A DNA stretch of 64,000 bases, from assembly GCA_963926475.1 (NCBI GenBank), contig CAWUXE010000016.1, positions 1 through 64,000 of the forward strand, written 5' to 3'. Shown here in pieces: positions 55,101-61,310 of the stretch. The position numbers were made by a program, and so were the translations under genes. The DNA is from UBA2040 sp002384725 (lineage in GTDB: Bacteria > Bacteroidota > Bacteroidia > Flavobacteriales_D > Crocinitomicaceae). Positions within the stretch are counted from its first letter, which is position 1; the number at the start of each line of letters is the position of its first letter. The notes under the pieces were generated by a model. The model worked only from the letters and a program-made list of their open reading frames with translations, ran no database searches and was not told where the DNA came from.

Positions 55101-55471
55101 TCAAAATTTCCATCGTTTCCTTGTTCATTCAACTGCAAAGTATTCACCAATCGATCCGAAATTTGTGGAAAGAAACGACCAATTATGCCCGCTGCTTGAG
55201 AGCGATTAATTCTTTTCCCAAAAGAGTTCAACTTCAGTAACGACGACAGAACGTAGCGAATAAAGATGTATAGATTAACACCAATAAAACTGAAGAACAA
55301 AAAGCCTCTAACGTAGGAATTGAAGCGGCCAATGTATTCCAAAACAGTAACCAACAGGAAGGACCCGAGGAGCACCCCAATGAATAAAATGAGTCCTTTA
55401 ATCATTTCATTTTTATAGTACTTCCGGATGAAAGAATCTATTTGTTCCAGTAAGCGGTCAAATACCGACAT
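52109..55471 (-). CDS. DUF4175 family large membrane/coiled-coil protein
   Basis: This 1120-residue protein has three N-terminal membrane helices: LILFIGVLLGSFLLVTVLEY, FLFFSFIGVNLYIFIRYVL and WLIPVFVLLLGVAILVPGIL. A beta-rich region follows (~200-480). Then comes a very long, highly charged coiled coil (~490-790) rich in Lys, Glu and Gln, and a Gly/Pro/Lys-rich low-complexity stretch (GKGQPKPGQGKLG and repeats, ~935-1000). It ends in another helical region. The architecture matches the DUF4175 family, whose function is not established. It is the first gene of an operon with the RsbW-like ATPase and ybeY and lies divergent from gltX. Confidence 0.85.
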   Translation of the reverse strand: MSVFDRLLEQIDSFIRKYYKNEMIKGLILFIGVLLGSFLLVTVLEYIGRFNSYVRGFLFFSFIGVNLYIFIRYVLSSLLKLNSFGKRINRSQAAGIIGRFFPQISDRLVNTLQLNEQGNDGNFELIRASVVQRSNKLAAFNFVSAIDYKENKKYAKWLIPVFVLLLGVAILVPGILTQGTERVVNFKEKFIPIAPFSFIVKNGNMAVEEGQDAEIEVQLVGNSIPDKIYLNSDQGKFLMTWKSKSEATFLLPKITQKTNFFFEANEFSSDKYAIKVLPKSAIGKLTANIVYPSYLGRASESVQNAGDLNVPEGTTIEWSFLTKNTKKVMVSDGNKTEIFTTDGFKYKRNLRNDMGILVRLQNKQSNKIDSSRMNISVVRDANPNIAVREAKDTVSDGLRFFSGNISDDYGLSALSFVYRIISKEGKSREERMSVLSPKGTDLPFDFAVDFRRETLKIEDRIEYYFVVSDNDGVNGSKSTRSQVFTYQLPTLEELNEDRGKDQDKAQEDLAKLLNKTQDFQKDVQRLKKEVMNSKSMDWKIKNQLDRLKSDHMELQKSLQNLQQNLEKSVEEKNQLSEMDKELLEKQAQIDELLSELMDDEMMELLKKLEELMMEQNKDEMQNQLDNLEQSTEDKNKQLDRSLEMLKKLQVNEKIDDIEKELKELADEQKKLEEDISKDKISAEKAKEKQDELNKKFDDIKKDLEEMKKLNEELQRPMDIDDQKEMQEKISEEMKEASGDLEKNKKNKASEKQKQSAEDMEKMAEELNKSQEEANAEQEGEDMDMLRRILKNLMALSFDQEDLMKKFTSVNDSDPMYKKFGRMQRAIVDDTKQVRDSLEALARRQPKIASFIDKELNAIAVNHDGGLEDIDEHRKRELGQHQQFVMTSYNNLALLLNESLQSMQAQAQKNSKPGSGECDKPGGKGQPKPGQGKLGNSDMKQALKKQLEQMQKGKSPGGTKPGDQPGMGTGGQGEGMMPGGMSNKQVAKMAAEQSAIRKKLQELRDQLNKEGRGEGNKLNPLIDELEKQQQELLNKNFSPEMIQRQKNILTRLLESEQALMERGFEEKRESLSGKDKVLGNQIRFEEYNKEKLKQVELLRSVDPVFRKYYKDKANQYFNLSM

Positions 55472-55580
55472 ATTCTACTCTTTAATTCAACTGCCTAAGA
55501 TAGGACAATACACCCTAAAAACGCAAATACTTTAAAAATATTAACAAGACATCAATTCTTATCATTGATAATGAATTGCC

Positions 55581-55588
55581 TATCTTTG
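55581..55588 (+). promoter_or_regulatory. -7 promoter element for gltX
   Basis: TATCTTTG matches TAnnTTTG and is 15 nt before the gltX ATG at 55604. A TTG is only 13 nt upstream, so the -33 assignment is uncertain. Confidence 0.45.
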
Positions 55589-55603
55589 CCGAAAAAACTG
55601 AAC

Positions 55604-57106
55604 ATGTCAGAAAACGTTCGTGTACGATTCGCCCCTTCTCCCACAGGACCTTTACACATTGGTGGTGTGAGAACGGCATTGTACAACTATCTATTTGCTA
55701 AAAAACATAAGGGTACGTTTATTATACGTATCGAAGACACCGACCAAAATCGTTTTGTCCCTGGTGCACAAAAATACATTACAGACTCTTTGGAGTGGGC
55801 AGGAATTATGCCAACCGAAGGTCCGGGATTAGGTGGAGATTATGGTCCATATGTTCAATCGGAACGTATGCATTTGTATAAGCCTTACGCTGTGCAGCTT
55901 ATCGAAAACGACAAAGCGTATTATGCTTTCGATACATCTGAGGAGTTAGATGAAATGCGAGGCAATGCAAAAAACGCAGGTATGCCGAACTGGCAATACA
56001 ACGTAATTTCACGTTCAACGATGAAGAACTCATTGACTCTCCCTAGTAAAGAAGTTCAAAGACGTCTTGATGCTGGTGATCCATTTGTTATCCGAATGAA
56101 GATGCCGCGTAACGAAGATGTTCGATTTGAAGACATAATTCGTGGGTGGGTAGTTGTGAACACAAACAACCTTGACGATAAAGTTTTGTTTAAAAGCGAT
56201 GGATTGCCGACCTACCATTTGGCAAACATCGTGGATGACCATTTGATGAAAATATCTCACGTAATTCGTGGAGAAGAATGGTTGCCTTCTGCTCCTTTGC
56301 ATATATTGTTGTATCGTGCTTTTGGTTGGGACGCTCCACAATTCGCGCATCTTCCATTGCTTTTGAAGCCTGATGGAAATGGTAAATTGTCAAAACGTGA
56401 TGGTGATCGAATCGGTTTCCCGGTTTTTACTTTGAATTGGACAACGGCGGACGGCGAAGTCTTCGCTGGTTACAAAGAAGAAGGATATTTACAACCTGCT
56501 TTCATTAATATGTTGGCGTTTTTAGGTTGGAATCCAGGAACAACTCAGGAGTTATTTACTCTTGATGAATTGGCCGAAGCGTTTACTTTAGACCGTGTTT
56601 CAAAGTCAGGAGCTAAGTTTGATCCTGATAAAACAAAATGGTTTCAACAAAGTTATTTGCGCGCGATGGACAACGCTGTTCTTGGTGAAGCATTGAAAGA
56701 ATATTGTCCAAATGAAACTACAGAGCGACTTGCAAAAGTGGCCGAGCTAATGAAAGAGCGCGCTACATTCATCGCTGATATTCCTGCTGAAGGAGCATAT
56801 TTAATGGAGCGCCCAACAGAATATGATGAGCAAACCGTAAGTAAAAAATGGAAAGAGGGAACTTTTGTATTGATGTTGGAATGGATGGAAAAGTTGAAAT
56901 CATCTGAGTTCGACGCTGAAACTTTAGACGCATTGTTCAAGAAATTCATCGAAGAGAAAGAAATTGGTTTTGGTCAAGCTATGCCTCAATACCGTCTTTT
57001 GTTAACAGGAAAAGGTGTGGGTCCTGGTTTGTTCGATATTTCCGAATTCTTGGGAAAAGAAGAGTGTATTGCTCGGATGCAAATAAGTCTTGAGAAACTA
57101 AAGTAA
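55604..57106 (+). CDS. gltX: glutamyl-tRNA synthetase
   Basis: GltX charges tRNA-Glu with glutamate. The start at 55604 (MSENVRVRFAPSPTGPLHIG) gives 500 residues. The in-frame extension of 13 residues would run over the promoter element. Class I signatures are present: the HIGH-type motif PLHIGGVRTALYNYLF, the IEDTDQNR substrate motif, and the KMSKS-type loop KLSKRDGDRIGF. The anticodon-binding helical domain at the C-terminus contains KGVGPGLFDISEFLG. It is followed after 1 bp by folB. Whether it also charges tRNA-Gln cannot be decided from this window. Confidence 0.97.
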   Translation: MSENVRVRFAPSPTGPLHIGGVRTALYNYLFAKKHKGTFIIRIEDTDQNRFVPGAQKYITDSLEWAGIMPTEGPGLGGDYGPYVQSERMHLYKPYAVQLIENDKAYYAFDTSEELDEMRGNAKNAGMPNWQYNVISRSTMKNSLTLPSKEVQRRLDAGDPFVIRMKMPRNEDVRFEDIIRGWVVVNTNNLDDKVLFKSDGLPTYHLANIVDDHLMKISHVIRGEEWLPSAPLHILLYRAFGWDAPQFAHLPLLLKPDGNGKLSKRDGDRIGFPVFTLNWTTADGEVFAGYKEEGYLQPAFINMLAFLGWNPGTTQELFTLDELAEAFTLDRVSKSGAKFDPDKTKWFQQSYLRAMDNAVLGEALKEYCPNETTERLAKVAELMKERATFIADIPAEGAYLMERPTEYDEQTVSKKWKEGTFVLMLEWMEKLKSSEFDAETLDALFKKFIEEKEIGFGQAMPQYRLLLTGKGVGPGLFDISEFLGKEECIARMQISLEKLK

Positions 57107-57107
57107 G

Positions 57108-57473
57108 ATGGCTGTTCATACAATAGAAGTAAACAATATCCGCCTATATGCTTTTCATGGTTGTTTGCCAGAAGAGGGGGAAATAGGTGGTGAATATTCT
57201 GTTAATGTGAAGTTGATAACCGATTTTACAAAGGCAACTGAAACAGACGACCTCTCTGATACTGTGGATTATGTCCTTATAAATAGAATCGTTGTGGAAG
57301 AAATGGCCGTTCGCTCCAAGTTAATTGAAGAAGTAGGTCAACGTATTGTGAATAGAATAAAAAAAGAAGCGACAGGAATTAAAACTCTTGTCGTCAAAAT
57401 AATAAAACATACTCCTCCAATTAACGGAGATGTGTCAAACGTGGCAATTATCATAGAGGAAACACTAGTTTAG
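57108..57473 (+). CDS. folB: dihydroneopterin aldolase
   Basis: FolB converts 7,8-dihydroneopterin to 6-hydroxymethyl-dihydropterin and glycolaldehyde in folate synthesis. The 121-residue length is typical. Motifs are IRLYAFHGCLPEEGEIGGEY with the catalytic-region glutamate, DDLSDTVDYVLINRIV with the conserved tyrosine, LIEEVGQRI, and VKIIKHTPPINGDV with the catalytic lysine region. Its ATG lies 1 bp after the gltX stop codon, so it is in one operon with gltX. Confidence 0.94.
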   Translation: MAVHTIEVNNIRLYAFHGCLPEEGEIGGEYSVNVKLITDFTKATETDDLSDTVDYVLINRIVVEEMAVRSKLIEEVGQRIVNRIKKEATGIKTLVVKIIKHTPPINGDVSNVAIIIEETLV

Positions 57474-57507
57474 TCTAGTTTTTTTCTATCTTTACCGACA
57501 CAAAAAT

Positions 57508-57578
57508 GGTCCTGTGGCCGAGCGGCTAGGCAGTGGTCTGCAAAACCATCTACAGCGGTTCGAATCCGCTCGGGACCT
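57508..57578 (+). tRNA. tRNA-Cys (anticodon GCA)
   Basis: The acceptor stem GGTCCTG pairs with CGGGACC, followed by the discriminator T expected of tRNA-Cys. The anticodon arm has loop CTGCAAA with anticodon GCA at 57540-57542. The T arm is GCGG-TTCGAAT-CCGC, containing TTCGAAT. The 3' CCA is not encoded. The length is 71 nt. Confidence 0.95.
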
Positions 57579-57581
57579 CAC

Positions 57582-57615
57582 AAAAAACCCTGATACGAAA
57601 GCATCAGGGTTTTTT
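57582..57615. terminator. bidirectional hairpin terminator after tRNA-Cys
   Basis: A 13-bp stem (57582-57594 with 57603-57615) encloses an 8-nt loop. The A-rich left arm and T-rich right arm let it serve both tRNA-Cys (plus) and the anti-sigma-like gene (minus). Confidence 0.85.
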
Positions 57616-57635
57616 AGTAGAATAGGTTACTCTTT

Positions 57636-58496
57636 TTATTTTCTTATGGTTATTATAACGTGTTTCCCAAACGGTTTCTTGTCTGGTCCGTTACCGGCGA
57701 TCAAGCATAAATATCTTCCTTCTGATACCATTTGACCCATCATATTACGTCCGTCCCATTGTGCCTCTGGATCTTTGGATTCCCAAACCTTATTGTTTTT
57801 TTCATCCATTATAACAATGGAATAGTCCGTTAAACCCTCTGACTCAACATAAAAATAATCGTTGGTTCCGTCTCCATTTGGAGTAAACACATTATAGTTC
57901 GTTTTAATCGGATACGAAGAGCTTGTGTTTTCTCCTTGGTTATCTGTTTTCGTTGTTGATTCCGAAGCATTCGTTTTGTTCGTTCCGGAACTTGGCGTGA
58001 CTTCTGTTTTAACGGTAGGATTATTCGGTTTTTCAATTGTTATAACGCCAACAAAACTTGGTGTTTTAACTTCAATTGTTTCGGTTTCCGAAGTTGATGC
58101 TTCGCCTTTAGTTAAACCCGCTGGTTGTTTTGTAGATTTCGTCGTTGCTTTAACGGTTGTCTTTTTCTCATTCTGAGACTCTGAAACTTGTTCTTTTTGC
58201 GAAACTGGCGTTTGATTTTCTTTGTTTGACGATTCAGACACTGTTTGAACAACTTTGTTTATTGTCGGGTTCGATTCCTTATCGTCGGATTTAAATCCAA
58301 AGTAAGATGCCACAGAAACCGCAGTAACACCAACAACTATAACGGCCACTTTGCCAACACCAATAGCCAAACCATTGCCAGCAGCGCCTCCCGCTCCTAC
58401 TTGAGAGCTAACTGCTTGCCACATTTGTGGGTTGACCTCTGAACTAAAACCGTTCAGTTTGTCAGCAATTTCTTTTATAAATTTATCATTTGCCAT
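57636..58496 (-). CDS. probable anti-sigma protein with periplasmic gliding-motility C-terminal domain
   Basis: The 286-residue protein has no signal peptide. The cytoplasmic N-terminus (MANDKFIKEIADKLNGFSSE, NPQMWQAVSSQV) resembles sigma-binding heads encoded beside ECF sigma factors in Bacteroidota. One transmembrane helix follows (~48-68, GVGKVAVIVVGVTAVSVASYFGF). Then come ~125 low-complexity Ser/Thr/Lys/Glu residues, and last a gliding-motility-associated C-terminal domain of ~85 residues: TNYNVFTPNGDGTNDYFYV, YSIVIMDEKNNKVWES, KDPEAQWDGRNMMG, SEGRYLCLIAGNG. Its KDPEAQWDG block is identical to that of the secreted protein at 2-1258. It overlaps the sigma-factor gene by 11 bp, so the two are translationally coupled. 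The sigma-binding role is inferred from position and topology. Confidence 0.8.
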   Translation of the reverse strand: MANDKFIKEIADKLNGFSSEVNPQMWQAVSSQVGAGGAAGNGLAIGVGKVAVIVVGVTAVSVASYFGFKSDDKESNPTINKVVQTVSESSNKENQTPVSQKEQVSESQNEKKTTVKATTKSTKQPAGLTKGEASTSETETIEVKTPSFVGVITIEKPNNPTVKTEVTPSSGTNKTNASESTTKTDNQGENTSSSYPIKTNYNVFTPNGDGTNDYFYVESEGLTDYSIVIMDEKNNKVWESKDPEAQWDGRNMMGQMVSEGRYLCLIAGNGPDKKPFGKHVIITIRK

Positions 58497-59022
58497 GTTG
58501 CAACTTTTCTAAGCTATTCATTAAATAACCTCGAGCCCTTTTAAATTGGGATTTCGACGTATTCTCAGTGATAGCTAGGTGATCAGCAATCTCTTTGTGA
58601 CTATATCCTTCAATGGCGAACATATTGAAAACTGTACGGTAGCCTGTTGGCATTTCCTTAACTAGCTTCAAAATATCCTCTGCTGCCATTTGCTCCAGAG
58701 TAAAGTCATTATTTTCTAATTTATCGCCCACATCGTCTACCGACATGTGGTATTTTGTTTTTTTATTCTTTCTAATTTGGTCCAAACTCGTATTTACAAA
58801 AATCCGTCTTACCCATCCTTCAAATGATCCATCCTTATTAAAGTCGTGGATATTTTTAAAGAGTTTCACAAAACTGATTTGACAAACATCCTCCGCTTCC
58901 TCCCTGTTTCCAAGGTATCTGAGGCAAACTGTCATCATTTTTGGACTCAAATAATCAAATAACGTTTGCTGCGCGCTATGTTTTCCTTGCTTACAATTGT
59001 TAATTATTTCGTCTAAATTCAT
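58486..59022 (-). CDS. ECF-type (sigma-70 family) RNA polymerase sigma factor
   Basis: The 178-residue protein contains sigma region 2 (QQTLFDYLSPKMMTVCLRYL, NREEAEDVCQISFVKLFKNI, and the RRIFVNTSLDQIRKNKK block for -10 recognition). It also contains sigma region 4 (MPTGYRTVFNMFAIEGYSHK, then EIADHLAITENTSKSQFKRAR, the helix-turn-helix for -35 recognition). Regions 1 and 3 are absent, as in ECF factors. Its stop overlaps the start of the probable anti-sigma gene. A promoter element lies 25 nt upstream of the ATG, divergent from the thioredoxin-fold gene. Confidence 0.95.
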   Translation of the reverse strand: MNLDEIINNCKQGKHSAQQTLFDYLSPKMMTVCLRYLGNREEAEDVCQISFVKLFKNIHDFNKDGSFEGWVRRIFVNTSLDQIRKNKKTKYHMSVDDVGDKLENNDFTLEQMAAEDILKLVKEMPTGYRTVFNMFAIEGYSHKEIADHLAITENTSKSQFKRARGYLMNSLEKLQHGK

Positions 59023-59047
59023 ACACTACGCAGCATTCTTATTGACC

Positions 59048-59055
59048 CAAAACTA
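59048..59055 (-). promoter_or_regulatory. -7 promoter element for the ECF sigma operon
   Basis: On the minus strand this reads TAGTTTTG, matching TAnnTTTG. It is 25 nt before the ATG at 59022. No TTG is seen at the usual distance, so other factors may help recognition. Confidence 0.45.
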
Positions 59056-59125
59056 CCTTAAAAGGTTGCATTGACATAAAAAAATCGATAAAAAATTCTA
59101 TTTTTACTCCAAGACAAATCCATTA

Positions 59126-60358
59126 ATGCGTATTTCCATCTGTATTTCCTTTTTTTTCTATTTCCTCTGCGCCTTTTCTTCCTTTGCTAAAAATGGAATA
59201 GAAATGGGGCCCTGGCAAGGTAGACTTGAGTTAGAGGCCTCTGTTTACTTACCTTTCAATATGACTCTTGAAAAAGGAGAGGCTGGGATTCCAAAAATAC
59301 AAATACAGAATGCAGCAGAGGTAATCAATTTGATTTTCAAGATGAAAGATGGTGACACCCTGTGTTATGATTTCCCTCAGTTTGATTCTCAAATACGATT
59401 TGTATTTAATGAAAACACCTCGTTTAACGGTTATTGGTGGAATAAGAACAAAAAAGGAACCTATCAAATTCCTTTAACCGGTCACAAATGCAAGAATGAT
59501 CTTTTTGAATGTTTCAAAACATACGGAAGTAATGATGCTTTTCTTGCTAAGAAATGGAAAACCACATTTGAGCCCAACACAAATGACAATTGGCCAGCTA
59601 TAGGTTTGTTCGAAAAGGACCAAGAAGATGTTGCTGGTACTTTTCTCACAGAAACGGGTGACTATCGTTTTTTACAGGGAAACATGTATGGAAACAGCCT
59701 CTTTCTTTCTTGTTTTGATGGTTCCCATGCATTCTTGTTCACTGCAGAATTAATAGACGAGAAACTTTACGGTAAGTTTTATTCGGGTAAACATTATTCT
59801 TGTGATTGGGTGGCAGAAGACGATGAAGAATTTGAATTACTCGATCCAGATGAGTTGACATTTGTGGTGAACGACAATCCTTTAACGTTTGAGTTTCCTA
59901 ATCTTGACGGAACACCTTTTATATACCCGAATCCGGAGTTTAAAAACAAGGTGACGATTATTCAAATCATGGGGTCTTGGTGTCCAAACTGTGTAGACGA
60001 GACGAAATACTATTTGGATTTATATAAAAAATACCACCACAAAGGCCTCAATATTATATTAATAGGATACGAAGCCGGTGCTGATGCCACTGAATATAAA
60101 ATGAAACTTCAGAGGTTTAAGGAGCGAAACAACATTCCTTTTACCATGCTGATTGGTGGAGCTGCAAATAAAAATAAGGCCGCTCAAGATTTTTCTATGC
60201 TAAACCATATTATTTCTTTTCCCACCTCTATTTTTGTAAACAGTTCAGGTGAAATAATAAAAGTACATACTGGATTTAATGGCCCAGGTACAGGGGAGTA
60301 CTACAGCGAATTCACGAAAGAAACAGAGTTGTTTCTACAAAATTTTTTAGAACAATAA
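59126..60358 (+). CDS. exported thioredoxin-fold (TlpA-like) protein with large N-terminal domain
   Basis: The 410-residue protein has signal peptide MRISICISFFFYFLCAFSSF. The C-terminal ~150 residues form a TlpA/AhpC-type thioredoxin domain with the redox pair Cys286-Pro-Asn-Cys289 in IMGSWCPNCVDETKYY and the cis-proline strand ISFPTSIFVN. The N-terminal ~250 residues are beta-rich and resemble the variable domains (DUF4369-like position) that precede TlpA domains in Bacteroidota, but I cannot assign a family. It probably acts as a periplasmic thiol reductase. It diverges from the ECF sigma gene and converges on rpiB with a 1-bp gap. Confidence 0.87.
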   Translation: MRISICISFFFYFLCAFSSFAKNGIEMGPWQGRLELEASVYLPFNMTLEKGEAGIPKIQIQNAAEVINLIFKMKDGDTLCYDFPQFDSQIRFVFNENTSFNGYWWNKNKKGTYQIPLTGHKCKNDLFECFKTYGSNDAFLAKKWKTTFEPNTNDNWPAIGLFEKDQEDVAGTFLTETGDYRFLQGNMYGNSLFLSCFDGSHAFLFTAELIDEKLYGKFYSGKHYSCDWVAEDDEEFELLDPDELTFVVNDNPLTFEFPNLDGTPFIYPNPEFKNKVTIIQIMGSWCPNCVDETKYYLDLYKKYHHKGLNIILIGYEAGADATEYKMKLQRFKERNNIPFTMLIGGAANKNKAAQDFSMLNHIISFPTSIFVNSSGEIIKVHTGFNGPGTGEYYSEFTKETELFLQNFLEQ

Positions 60359-60359
60359 C

Positions 60360-60800
60360 TTAAGAACAAGCTATTTTATCTGCTCTTCGTCCGTGACGAC
60401 CACCTTCAAATTCGGTTGATAAAAAAACATCTACCATTTCTATTCCTTCTTCGGTCGAAATAAAGCGCGCAGGTAAAGCGATGATGTTGGCGTTGTTGTG
60501 TTGACGTGCTAATTCAGCAAGTTCTTTTTTCCAACAAAGAGCAGAGCGGACACCTGCATGTTTATTTGCCGTCATATTAATACCGTTTCCAGAACCACAA
60601 ATTATTATTCCTAACATTCCTTCGGTTGTCTCTACTTTCGAAGCTACGGGGTGTCCAAAATCAGGGTAATCAATACTTTCTTCCGAATAACATCCGAAAT
60701 CTTCTATTTCAAATCCTTTGCCTTTTAAATGAGAAATTATCTTTTCTTTGAGTTGAAATCCTGCGTGATCACATCCAATTGGTATGAGTGTTTTTTTCAT
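60360..60800 (-). CDS. rpiB: ribose-5-phosphate isomerase B
   Basis: RpiB interconverts ribose 5-phosphate and ribulose 5-phosphate in the pentose phosphate pathway. The start at 60800 (MKKTLIPIGCDHAGFQLKEK) gives 146 residues, the normal length. Motifs are GCDHAGFQLKEKI, the active-site cysteine in MLGIIICGSGNGINMTANK, and GVRSALCWKKELAELARQHNNANI. The seven codons further upstream in frame overlap the promoter element region and are not conserved. The divergent side upstream is the putative replication origin. Confidence 0.95.
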   Translation of the reverse strand: MKKTLIPIGCDHAGFQLKEKIISHLKGKGFEIEDFGCYSEESIDYPDFGHPVASKVETTEGMLGIIICGSGNGINMTANKHAGVRSALCWKKELAELARQHNNANIIALPARFISTEEGIEMVDVFLSTEFEGGRHGRRADKIACS

Positions 60801-60818
60801 TTTCTTTGCCGTTTGGTA

Positions 60819-60826
60819 CAAAGTTA
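60819..60826 (-). promoter_or_regulatory. -7 promoter element for rpiB
   Basis: On the minus strand this reads TAACTTTG, matching TAnnTTTG, 18 nt before the rpiB ATG. A perfect DnaA box at 60830-60838 lies within its upstream half. Confidence 0.5.
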
Positions 60827-60829
60827 GCG

Positions 60830-61306
60830 TTATTCACAATACGGTCTAATTGCAAACAATGATAGTTTTCAAAAGATTCTATTAGCTTGAAAATCAAGGG
60901 TACAATATTTTTTTTATACACAATAAAAAAAGTTAATTGTGAATAACGACGTGATAAGTTCTAAAAGAATTGTTTAGGATTAAATAAAAATTATTCGAAG
61001 CCAAAACACAATTGAATATTCCTAGAAAAGTTAGCGGTTTTTTATTCAAAGTTATGCACAGAGTTATCTACCACATTTTTATAAATAGGCTTATAAACTT
61101 TTAAACGAACACCAAAATTTCTAAATTGTGAATAGTATGTCTAATAACCTTAGAAATCAAAACTTTCTGTAATTTGGTCCTGTTGATAAAAGACGAATAA
61201 AAGTTTACAACTTAGATTAACGTATTTTATTCAAAAAGTTTAACACATATCAACAGCCTTAATAATAATAGTAGATTTTTAATTTATTAATCTTTTAATA
61301 TAGTTT
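60830..61306. other. putative chromosomal replication origin (oriC)
   Basis: The gap between divergent rpiB and the MORN-like gene is about 25% G+C (118 of 480 bases counted by hand for 60841-61320). Perfect matches to TTATNCACA lie at 60830-60838 (+), 60938-60946 (-) and 61052-61060 (+). One-mismatch forms lie at 60991, 61042, 61127 (-), 61181 (-) and 61227. A weaker box at 61247-61255 is followed by GCC and five consecutive TA[A/G] triplets (61260-61274), then a T/A-rich stretch ending near 61310. This order of boxes, short GC cluster and DnaA-trio-like triplets matches the basal unwinding design of bacterial origins. Confidence 0.7.
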
Positions 61307-61310
61307 ATTA
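61260..61310 (+). other. DnaA-trio-like triplets and candidate unwinding element
   Basis: TAATAATAATAGTAG reads as five T-A-[A/G] triplets, as in the trinucleotides that DnaA filaments engage on single strands. They sit next to a DnaA-box-like sequence and lead into about 50 bp with very few G or C. Confidence 0.55.

Noticed and set aside
57514..57735. 73-codon open frame on the plus strand
   Set aside because: It lies inside tRNA-Cys and the following terminator, so it is not a gene.
61061..61075. TTATCTACCACA as an additional DnaA box
   Set aside because: It matches only with a shift or more than one mismatch, so it was not counted in the origin cluster.
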